Shown here: piece after piece, positions 46,901-58,900 of the stretch
Position numbering within the stretch: the stretch's first letter is position 1
How the letters are laid out: every line of letters begins with the position of its first letter
Assembly: GCF_963678635.1 (NCBI RefSeq)
Contig: NC_087062.1
Span: 36,360,052-36,424,051, forward strand
Direction of reading: 5' to 3'
Length of the DNA: 64,000 bases
DNA from: Symsagittifera roscoffensis
Lineage: Eukaryota > Xenacoelomorpha > Acoela > Convolutidae
Made by a program: the position numbers and the translations under genes
Notes under the pieces: generated by a model
Told to the model about the DNA's origin: nothing
Databases searched by the model: none
Seen by the model: only the letters and a program-made list of their open reading frames with translations

Positions 46901-49900
46901 TTTGGCCCATCAGCAATTAGGCATTTTCTCAAAGTTCTGCCCCGGTGTAAACTTATATCTTTATTAGGCAAAAAAAGAAGGTTTTTTATGAGCTTTTAGT
47001 TAAAATAGCCTAACTAATGGACGGCTAGATATTTTTGTGTAGTATTACGGAACAATCTTAATTGAGTCTTTTTTATTCAACTTTAATTTTTATGCAGCAA
47101 AAATTCCATCAAAAAAATTATTTAATGTTCCGGATTTGAATTCCGACCTGCTGATTAGCAATCACATGCCCTCGCATCTGCGCCACTGTCGCGTGGAAGT
47201 AAGCAAGTGGCCCAGCTAATGCTGGATCTACATGTTCTTATATCTTTAATCATATATTGTACTGATTACTGATACGGAAATGCGTAACTTTCAAAAACTT
47301 CAAAGAAGTAGATTTTAAGCTGAACCCAAGTGTTTCTCAGCTTAAGAAGGGGATAAACCGCTTCTTTAAAGGAGAAATCTAGTACTCGCTCTTTCAATTT
47401 AAGTCTTTATCTCAGATTTGGATGGATAGTTTTCCGAAAAAAAATCCAAAAATCGAACAAAAGTTTCAGTTTTCCTAAATCCATAATTTTTTCTCTACTG
47501 TAGAATGGAAAATGCCTCTGCTTTCCACGCCCTGATTTTATTATGAAAGATTTCCGCACCCTGATTTTTCAGATTGAACCCTTAATATCAGATTTAGCCA
47601 AGAGTTTTCGAGAATAGTGACGAAACTTCAATTAAAATTTCAAATGGAATTTTTCCGAATTCCATATCAGCTTTTCTACAAAAAAAAAACGCGGTAAGCA
47701 GATAACGCAGGGAAAATCTAAGCACCATGGTGGTTTAAATGAACTATCAACCTCAGAATCAGCAGGTTCGTTTTTGGAAAAAAAAATTTGCAAAAAACTG
47801 GCAAAATTTCAAAATTGGAGAATTTCTAGGGCCATTTTTTTCAAAACGCAGGGCATAGCCGCTTGCGCAGGTAGTATTTGCAAAACTGACTGTTTTATTT
47901 CTTTTAAACCCTTAATCTCCGATTTGGCAGGGTAGTTTTTGAAAAAATTAATCAAAATGTCAAAAATTCGGCTTGTTTGAGGCCATAACTTTTTCTACCG
48001 AAAGTAGGGAAAAGCCGCTGGAGAAGTGGAGTGCCCCATAACTCGTTCTGTCAATTTAAACCTTCAGCTCAGACTTGTGCATTTAAAATTTGAGAAAACA
48101 AATAGGCCAAAAATCCCGCAAGTTAAATTTTGAAGGCCGTATAACGTCAAGTAAAATGAAAAGAGACTAGCAAAATATGCAGTCACATAGGAGAGCAGTC
48201 GGTTTCCCCATTGCTACCATTGTTTTTTTTGAATAACCGGATAGCAGTTTTTAAGAAAATTTGAAACTTCAGCAAAAAGTGCAAAAATTTTCCAAAGATT
48301 TGCAAAACAAAAACGGAAATTTCAAACGGAGATTGGTAAAAGTTAATGAACGCAAATAAGCATAAAAAACACTTTCGAATTTCAAAGAAAAAAATAGATG
48401 CCCTTTAAGCTCTTTGAAAAAGCGCCAATCATAAATCAGTTTTGAAATTCAAAGAGCTAAGAGGGCATCTATTTTTTTCTTTGAAATTCGAAATGCATCA
48501 ATATATATATATATGCAAGCACATCTTAAGTTATTAGAACATTTCAAGACCTTTTCCAGAAGAATAAATAACAAAAAAGTCACCAAGACCTATATAACAG
48601 TCTTCAAAACGTTCAGTGACTCTTAGCTAAACCACAAAAAAATCAAACTTGAGCGTGAATTAATTCTAACCGAAAAACCACACGATCTAATTAAGAGTGT
48701 CGGCTCTTTTTCCTTTTCCCCCACACAAGACCATCAATTTTATGCTGTAACGAGTGGTTTTACAAGGTTAATTAAGACGATTAAATATGTTTGGCACAGC
48801 CTTATTATTCCGCATGTCAATTTTCATAACGATCGAACAATGTGATCAATAACTTTACTCGTAAAAAATTGCAGGTGGGGAAGGAAAAAGAGCCGAGTGT
48901 CTTCAATTTCATCGACACTTTAACAAGGGCGGATTGAGTCCCCTCTGAAACTAATTTGGCCCATCAGCAATTAGGCATTTTCTCAAAGTTCTGCCCCGGT
49001 GTAAACTTATATCTTTATTAGGCAAAAAAAGAAGGTTTTTTATGAGCTTTTAGTTAAAATAGCCTAACTAATGGACGGCTAGATATTTTTGTGTAGTATT
49101 ACGGAACAATCTTAATTGAGTCTTTTTTATTCAACTTTAATTTTTATGCAGCAAAAATTCCATCAAAAAAATTATTTAATGTTCCGGATTTGAATTCCGA
49201 CCTGCTGATTAGCAATCACATGCCCTCGCATCTGCGCCACTGTCGCGTGGAAGTAAGCAAGTGGCCCAGCTAATGCTGGATCTACATGTTCTTATATCTT
49301 TAATCATATATTGTACTGATTACTGATACGGAAATGCGTAACTTTCAAAAACTTCAAAGAAGTAGATTTTAAGCTGAACCCTAGTGTTTCTCAGCTTAAG
49401 TAGGGGATAAACCACTTCTTTTAAGGAGAAATCTAGTACTCGCTCTTTCAATTTAAGTCTTTATCTCAGATTTGGATGGATAGTTTTCCGAAAAAAAAAT
49501 CCAAAAATCGAACAAAAGTTTCAGTTTTCCTAAATCCATAATTTTTTCTCTACTGTAGAATGGAAAATGCCTCTGCTTTCCACGCCCTGATTTTCATATG
49601 AACGATTTCCGCACCCTAATTTTTCAGATTGAACCCTTAATATCAGATTTAGCCAAGAGTTTTCGAGAATAGTGACGAAACTTCAAAAAAAACGGTTATA
49701 ATTTCAAATGGAATTTTTCCGAATTCCATATCAGCTTTTCTACAAAAAAAAACGCGGTAAGCAGATAACGCAGGGAAAATCTAAGCACCATGGTGATTTA
49801 AATGAACTATCAACCTCAGAATCAGCAGGGTCGTTTTTGGAAAAAAAAATTTGCAAAAAACGGGCAAAATTTCAAAATTGGAGAATTTCTAGGGCCATTT

Positions 49901-52900
49901 TTTTCAAAACGCAGGGCATAGCCGCTTGCGCAGGTAGTAATTGCAAAACTCACTGTTTTTCTTTCTTTTAAACCCTTAATCTCCGATTTGGCAGGGTAGT
50001 TATTGAAAAAATTAACCAAAATGTCAAAAATTCGGCTTTTTTGAGGCCATAATTTTTTTCTACCAAAAATAGGGAAAAGCCGCTGGAGAAGTGGAGTGCC
50101 CCATAACTCGTGCTGTCAATTTAAACCTTCAGCTCAGACTTGTGCATTTGAAATTTGAGAAAACAAGTAGGCCAAAAATCCCGCAAGTTAAATTTTCGAA
50201 GGCCGTATAACGTCAAGTAAAATGAAAAGAGACTAGCAATATCTGCCGTCACATAGGAGAGCAGTCGGTTTTCCCATTGCTACCATTGTTTTTTTGAATA
50301 ACGGGATAGTAGTTTTTAAGAAAATTTGAAATTTCAGCAAAAAGTGCAAAAATTTTCCAAAGACTGCAAAACAAAAATGGAAATTTCAAACGGAGATTGC
50401 TAAAGGGTAATGAACGCAAATACGCATAAAAACACTGACTTTCTTGAAAAAATCTGAACTTTCGAATTTCAAAGAAAAAAATAGATGCCCTTTAAGCTCT
50501 TTGAAAAAGCGCCAATCATATATCAGTTTTGAAATTCAAAGAGCTTAGAGGGTATCTATTTTTTTCTTTGAAATTCGATTTATGATTGGCGCTTTTTTGG
50601 TAACATTAACCAAACGTGAGAAAATCGGATCAACAGGTTTTTATTCCGCTGGACATCTAAAACAAAACTTCCACTTTTGAAACTAGAAATCGTTCACAAA
50701 TTTTGCGCCAATTGCACGTTCGTATTTGGAGAAGGCTATTTACGTCACTTTCAGCAGAAGAATTTCAATTGAACTCAAAAAGTGCAATATACCTAAGTAC
50801 ATCATATTTTACACTTTTTCCTAAAAAAAAACAAAAAAATCAGCAAGACCTATCTTAGAGTCTTCACCACGTTCATTACTCTTAGTACATGTTTTTTATC
50901 AAACAGGGCCTAACACAAGCAAAAAAAAAGCAGCAACATAAGCCATTAGAGTGTTCATGCTGAAATAAGCTTAAATATGACTAGCGTGTAACGGACCTCC
51001 GGTGCTTCGAAGATTTGACAACTCATAAAAAACCGCATATATCGGAAAAAAGATCTGCTTACTTTGAGTGTACTCTTGCAGCACCCAATTCCAGGGTTGG
51101 TAATTTCAAAATTTGTATAACCATAAAAAATTGAAAATTATCAAAGTGTTGTACACATTGAAAAACAATGGATAACAATAAAATGAAATAAAAAACGTCA
51201 GATCTCGGAAACTAAAAGGAAATGAGCAGTCGCATTTGGACGCAAGATTTGCAACTCCTGAGAGTACTCTCACAGTACCCAACTACAGCGTTGCGAATTT
51301 CAAATTTAGAGAAACTTCAATTTTAAGTTTTCGAAACACATTTTTTGAAAGCAACCCCTGGCAAGACTCTGATAGCCCCAAGTACAGGGCTAGAAATTTC
51401 AAATTGTGAAGAAAGTAATTTTTAATTTCAGTTTTCTGAATAATTTTTGAAAATCTCATATCTCGAAAATTACAATAATTTGAGCAGTCATATTGTGAGG
51501 TAAAATTCGCAACCCCTGGCAGTACGCTGACAGCTCCCAACTACAGGGTTACGAATACGAATACGTCAGTTTTTTTGAAAAAATCACAAAAAACGTCATA
51601 TCTCGAAAACTACAAGGATTTGGGAAGTCATAATTTGAGGCAAGATTCGCGCAACCCCTGGGAGTACCCTGACAGAGCCTCACTATAGAGATGTGAACTT
51701 CAAATTTTGTCGAAGTTTATATATCTATGTGCTTTGAACAGTTTATTATCTCGTAAATTAAGAACAACTGAGCAGTCGCATTCTGACGCAAGATTTGCGA
51801 CTTGGAACTCCTAAAAACACTCAAAGTACTTAAATTCAAGGCTGAGAAAACTACAATGAATTGAGCAGTCAAAAATGAAGGCAAGATTCGCAACCTCTGC
51901 GAGTACCCAGACAGCTCCAACTAGTGTTGGCAATGACAAAAATTTTGAATCCTGTTGTTTCTTGCCTAACTTTCAAATCTAACTTTCCTGAAAAATGAAA
52001 ATTAGAGCAGTCATATTTGGAGGCCGAATTTGCAACCCTGTGGGAACCCTGGCAGCATAACACAATTGCTTCTCTAATTTTAAACTTCAGAAAATAAGCA
52101 CTGTGTTCGTCCTGCGAAATCGAAAAAATAAATTATTAACCATTGCATAATACGAGATAGCTTAAACATGACAAGAATCTTTCGTTTAACATGCAAAAAT
52201 AATACGCTGAAAAAAGCTTCAAACATGGCGAGACAGTAAAGCCCGCATTTAAATATATAATAGATATAGATTTTCATGAAATTTTGTCATGAAAAAAACG
52301 TCAAATCTGGAAAACTACAGGCTTTTGAGCTGTCACATTTGGAGGCAAAGTTCTCAACTCCTGGGGGTACTCTGACAGAGCCTCACCACACAGATAGGAA
52401 CATCAAATTTTGTGAAAAATTTTATGTCTAAGTTTTCTGAAAAATTTTGAAAAAATCATAAAACGTCATATCTCGAAAAATAAAAGGATTTGAGCAGTCA
52501 TATGTGGAGGCGAAATTCGCAACCCCTGAGAGTTCCCTCACAATTTCCAACAACAGGATTGCGATCTTCAAAGTTTATTTGAAATGTTTGAAAAAATCAT
52601 AAAAAACGTCATATCTCGAAAACTACAAGGAATTGAGAAGTGAGATTTGGAGGCAAAAATCGCAAACCCTGAGAGTACCCTGACAACACTCAACTACAGG
52701 GTGAGAACTTCAAAAATTGAAGAATTTTTTTTCTTAAATTTAATTATCAAGAAATTTTTGAAAAATCCTGGAAATTGCCGTATCTCGTATTTAAAAGGAT
52801 TTGACTATTTATATATAGAGGCCAGAATCGCAAAACCTGTGAAAACCCTGACAAAATCCCACTATTGGGTTGCTTATTTCAAACGTGATGAAATACACAC

Positions 52901-55900
52901 TGAATTAAAACTGGAAAACCGAAAAAAAATCTTAACCATTGCAATATACGATATCGCTTAGACGTGCAAAAATTCTTTTGTTAAAGATGCAAAAAATAAT
53001 ACGTTGAAAAAACTTAAACATGGAGAGATAGTGAAGCCCGCATTTTAACATATAATAGATTAAATTGAAATATACCAAAAGTGCCACCAAATGAGCACTT
53101 TTATTTGCGACTCCGGTTAGAAAAAAATTTCTTCGTAAAAATACACTACGCTGCGCTAGTGTTATTAAACCGATGACTAAACAGCACTAAAGCTCTTTGG
53201 CCTTCAAGGTGATTTTTTCCCGTTGTGAAATCCAAATATTAAAATCACTTTTGAAAATAGAAGTCGATCACTTTTTTCCTGAATTTACACTCGTGCTGTT
53301 CATTAGTGGTGTTTGCCTTCCTTTTAACTACAGATATCAACTCAACTTGAAAACAAATCATAAATCAAACCGCCGAAAAATCAAATTTGAGAGTGATTGA
53401 ATTAAATTTCGTGACAAAATGCCCAAAAAAACATCACGACTATGCGAAAAAGTCCAATAAGTTCATTGACTCTTAAAAAAGACACAAAAAGGAAATAGAA
53501 AAAACACTGACACTTCAGAGAATAAAATATATGGACTAAGCTCTTTGAATTTCACGAATAACTAATGATTGAAATTTTTGGTTAAAATTACCCTAATTTG
53601 AGAAAATTGGGAAAAATATTTTTTCAAGCTGGAAAATCTGTAAATTGTAATCTATTATCAAAAACACAGGCAAAGCTTCGCAAACACTAGCGAAAACATG
53701 AAAAAAGCAGCTCTTTAAAATGCAATAAGAAAAAAAAGAAAAAAGCCTCGAATTAGTAAAAATTCGGCTACGACTCGGATTCCATCAGCGACCTAGAGAA
53801 TATGAGTCTCACGCACCAACCACGGACGTTTAATAAATCACAAACAGAAGCCACAAATAAAGCAAAGAACAGATGCTATCAAATATTCAGTTCTATAGAT
53901 CATGATTATATCAAAAGTGTCACCAAATCAGTGAACACTTTTAATGAACATTTTTATTTGCGAGTTAGGTTAGAAAAAACAAAGGTTCGTACAAATACGA
54001 ACAAAAGAGATGAATTTAAATTAAAAAGAAATCAAAATGCGAAATATCATACTTGAGCCTGAACAAAATTTAAGACTATTCACTGAAAAAAAAAATAAAC
54101 AAAAAAATCACCAAGACCATGTTCATCATTCTTAAAAAGACCATATCCTCGACAAGATCAATTAGTTTGGCTCTGCTAATGAAAAGGACTATCTTAACAA
54201 AATATACAAGATTTATACATAGAGACGAAACTGCGCTTCGCAAACACTAGCGAAAAAATGCCATAAAAGTAGCTCCATAAAATGAAACAAAAAATATTAA
54301 AATAAGCATTGAAACATTTCTTTGCTGTAGCGGAATCAATCCTATAACCAGGAGAGTTATAGTCCTCGGTTCGCACATCTGCGCTACGAGCCTTTGACAA
54401 TTTTCAAACAATATACACAATACAAATAGACACAATTTTACATGTATTAGTTTGAAATATAAAAACTAGGCATCCACACTAAGTTTGCATGTAGAAAACT
54501 GGTCAGCAAAAAGCCAATTTATGTATAAATTATGCATTTCAAAAATATAGCGAGATTACTTAATTCTGAAATGAGTTTTTATTATTGTGCTGATGTTTGA
54601 AACAAATAGCTTTTTTCTGTTCAATTGAAGAATTAAAAATGCATCAACTGTGTTATTTTATTACTATTCGACTGTCAAAGCATATGCTATCAAAAAGCTG
54701 TAAGGGTGTCCCAAGAGTTAAGTCAGAAAACAAAGAAGATTCGTAACAATACACTAAGCTGATGCTAGTGTAATTAAAATGCTGAAAGAAACAAAATCTA
54801 GAAAAAAGAGTAACTGTTCATTAAACAATCAGGATAGCCGGCTACTATGCAAGTACCAAAGAATGTTCCGACCATAGTCTTTAAAAATCTACAATAACTT
54901 TAAATAAGTTTTTTCTGCGTGGTGTGATAAAAGGAGCTCACGTAAAACTATAAATTAAGGATACTCGACAGTCCTAGTAGTATAATCGAACAGTACAAGT
55001 AAAAAAAAATGGCTAGAAAAACAACCAAAAAATTTTATAGGAAAGAAAAATTCTCATTATAACGATGGGAAATGCAAACTTAAAGAAATTTTTTACATCT
55101 ACATTTTTTGAACCATTTTAAAATAGAAATAACAAACGTCACATCTCGGAAACTAAGAGCATTTGAGCAGCCGCATTTGGACGCAAAATTTGCAACTTGC
55201 AACTCCTGACAGTACCAAAGTAAAAGGGTCGGAATTTTAAATTTTTGATGTTTTTAAAATCTCAGTTTTCTGAAAAATTTGTCATAAAAGAATGTCGAAA
55301 ACTAAACGGATTTGAGCAGTCATATTTGGAGGCAAGATTCGCACCCCTCGAGAGTACTCTGATAGACAGGGCTGGGAAATCATATTTGAAGGCAAGATTC
55401 GCAAGCCTTGAGAGTACTCTGGTAGCAGGGTTGGGAATTTGTGACAGACAAGGTTGGGTACTCTGATAGACAGGACTGGGACAGAAAAAAATCACAAAAA
55501 TTGTCGTATCTTGTTAAGTAAAAAAAATTGTGCATTTATAATTGGAGGCCAAATTTGCAACCCCTGGGAGAACGCTGACAGTTGGGTGGCTTATTTTAAC
55601 CCCACTACTGGGTTACTGATTTTAAACTTGGTGAAATAAACACTGAATTCAAAATCTTATCGCAATACACGATATAGCTTAAACATGCAAAAATTCTTTC
55701 GTTAAACATGCTAAAATAATACGTTGAAAAAGCTTAAACACGGCGAGCTGGTGAAGCCCGCATTTAAATATACAATAGAAATAGATTTAAAATGAATCTT
55801 TTAGGCAGTGAAGGATTTAAATTCATAATTTGTTTTTAAAAAAGGTTTATGTATGTTAGTTGGGTTCCTAAAACATAGATGAGTTCCTGAAAAAAAAATT

Positions 55901-58900
55901 ATGTGCTTTAAGAGCTTCAGAAACATATATATTTCCATGCGTTTATCGCGGTTTTGATCTTTTCACAAGAACGGTCGGTCGTATCTTTCAATCTTGCTTT
56001 TCTAGGCACTCAAGTATCATCACAAGTAGTGAGTTACGATCAACTATGTCATGACAAGACTCACTGGAGGCTGTGTTTGACCTGAGTCTGACTTCGACCT
56101 CCTCCTCGTAACTGGGCTTCCTCTCCTTCCTGTCCAATAGAAGATGGTACACCACTTTCTCCGTGTTGTGCTCATTGTTCAACAGGGCACCAATCAGCTT
56201 CTGTTTGTCCTTGAAGCAACCCAACATGTTCATGCTGTTCAACACGTCTATGTCTATCTCCTCCACACAATCCACGGCCGCAGACTAAGCAACAACAAAT
56301 ATTTATACATAGTCAACAAACCGAACTTTTCATCAAACAAACAAACATAACTGTTGATAAAAAAGAAGCAGCGCCTCAAAATCTTACAAAGGCACACGGT
56401 TATTTTAAACAGACATGAATTTTCAGGTAAAAGGTTCATTTGAAAGTTGAATCTAGAACCTCTTTCATCGGATAAAAGTCATACCTTGGCATGGGAAGGA
56501 GTTGAACTGAAATCTACATCCATTAGAAAATTCTCCTTTCCTCGGTCATTTCTAAAACAGATCAAGATGAAGACACCTTGCAAAGCTCTTAAAAGGTCAT
56601 TCGAATGTAAGAGAAAATGTTCTCACCCTACTACCCACGTATGTTGAAGAACCTGCTCCAGCTAAAAACAAACACTATTTTTCGTCGTAGTCTTTGAACC
56701 ATTCGTTAAGAAATGGAATAACATATAAAGCCATTCTACAAAATCGATCTCCATGCGTGGCCTAATACATTGATCTCATCATTCATTATCAGTTTATCGG
56801 ATTTCCGAGGAGAAAATCGCCAAAAAATTCATGTGCTAGGCAAATAACTTTATTTTCCTCGAGATAGACAACAGACAAATCGAACACAATGTAATGTAAA
56901 ACATCTTACTTTTCGAATTTGTTTAAAGCAGATTAGCTCGTGTTAAAGTTGATTCAATTGCATCGAATTTTGAACATGATATTTGTTTTAAAATCTCTCT
57001 TTTAGAGAAAACAGGTTAGATGTATATTTTTCATTAAATAATACATCTACCAGTGAAAACAGAACGAGCCTTGAACGAACGAAGTTATCTGGGCGTGAAA
57101 TAAAAATTGGAAAAGTGATATCAAGTTGCCACAACAAAAAATTTAGCTTCCACAAATTTTAATTCAACTGAAAAACGCCAAGTCTGCTTAAATATCTACA
57201 TCGGCTACAATAATACTTAACCATACCGTGAGTCGTTTCTCGGGTTCAGTGTGAATCATGCCTCTCAAGAGCTGTTGGCAGTCATGTGACACAAACGACG
57301 GGATTTGGAACTTTCCACTCTTGACTTTCTCCAGCAATTGTCTCAAGTTGTCATCGTCAAACGGAAGCGCACCCTACAACATAAACGAACCTAAATTAAG
57401 CTCCCTTGAACCCCACACTACTTGACACTTTTCAACTGTCACCAAAACTCTTTCCTAATTTCCCCTGCACATATGTGTTCGGCCGGTGGATGCCGCGAAA
57501 TTTTTGAGTCTGGAGCCAGAAGAGCTCAACCCGACCCCGGGCCAACAACAACCACAACCAAAACAGCATCTCATAGTCATGGCGTCTTTTGCTAGCGACA
57601 CGGGCAGACTTTCGCTAGTTAGTCTTTAACATTGTTGAAATTGAATGCATGAGGTAGCAGTTACCACAAAATCTTGAAAAATATGCCGCCACAACGATCT
57701 GCAGACTCAAACATGATAAGAGACATATGAAGCAGCTACTATTTTGGTCTCCCCGATTAATTATTCAGACAGCATTGGAAACATCAAATGCCACATTTTA
57801 TGAAAACGGGATATAAAATGTCATTCTAACAGCAGGAAGCAATATTTTACGAAAACGAAAACAAAAAATATACTGCAGAAGAAATTTGGCCATTCTGATA
57901 TGAAGCTATGTTTTTGTGCTTTAATCAAACATGATTTTATTGATCAAAATATCCTTTTAGATTATTATTTTTTAATAATTCAGGTGCGGAAAAAACCTTA
58001 TAATAATGGAAAATATCAAGTCAATGTTTGTGTGCTTTATTTTAAGACTACTTCAGAGCAGCAGTCAAAGGCCATTTGAGCTGGGGAGTTCGGAGTGCAA
58101 TTTGATAGGCAGCAGTAGAGCATAATATGCTGGAAGGAAACACCTAATCAAAGAGGTGCGCAGACTTTAAAGGTTCACAGTACACAGTAGCCATTTCATA
58201 TGGCTTCAAATAAGCATCTGCGCTGTTGAAAAATATTTTTTTCTTACGGTCACAAGAAGCAGGCTAAGAAGAAGACCAAAATAGGCAAACAGCCAAAAAA
58301 AATCGGAAACAAGCTTCACAAAGCACAGAAAACAAAACTTTCTTTTTAAAAATTTAGATTCCTGACTTACATTTTTTTGATGAAAATAACCCAGTTTGAG
58401 AAAACTGGATCAATACATAATTTTTTTTATTTCGCAGTGAAACCTGAAAATTAAATTCCACTTTCGAAACGAAGTCGATCACGTTTTTCGTGACCTTTTT
58501 GCTGTTCAACAGTGAAGTTTGACTTCCTTCTAACAACGGAATTGAGCTGAACTTAAAATGAAATCAAAATCAAACTGCGAAAAAGTAAATTTGAGCCTGA
58601 AAAATTTTTAAGACTTGCCTAAAAAAACATAGCCAATCGAAGATTGTAAAAGAGTAATGAGCGCAAGTAAACATAAAACCACTGACTTTCTTGAAAAAAT
58701 CTCAATTTTCGAATTTCAAAGAAAAAGATAGATGCCCTTTAAGCTCTTTGAATTTCTAAAACAATTTATGAGTAGCGCTTTTTTGCCAAAGAAGCACAAA
58801 AATATACATTCGAAACTTGAAAATTTTCAAAAGTCTTTTGGAATCACAATTGAAAGATACTTAATTTTTGATATAACTCGAACCATTCCAGAAAATAATA

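Larger units (their letters stand above)
38400..50580. repeat. Five-unit tandem array of 2.05-2.71-kb units inside BRSK intron
   Basis: The marker CTTGAGCGTGAATTA occurs at 38,541, 41,212, 43,883, 46,594 and 48,648. The steps are 2,671, 2,671, 2,711 and 2,054. Units are about 38,400-41,074, 41,075-43,745, 43,746-46,459, 46,460-48,513 and 48,514-50,580. Units 1 and 2 differ at only scattered bases over 2 kb; units 2 and 3 are near-identical over 41,010-41,700. Units 4 and 5 lack about 650 bases present in the others. The right end of unit 5 (after about 49,380) is the most diverged. Small ORFs of 64-92 codons recur here only because the DNA repeats. I do not count them as genes. Confidence 0.95.

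Noticed and set aside
40028-50019. Repeated ORFs of 64-92 codons in the 38-50 kb array
   Set aside because: They recur only because the DNA unit is duplicated. They are disrupted in some units, have AT-rich chance composition and show no domain.
55988-56064. Extension of the BRSK UBA exon to the stop at 55,988
   Set aside because: A strong GTGAGT donor at 56,064 and the phase-matched [10 protein letters not shown] exon show that the frame is spliced first.
57480-57560. Extra BRSK exon in the GC-richer patch
   Set aside because: No frame matches the family, and the neighbouring exons join directly in phase with conserved residues.
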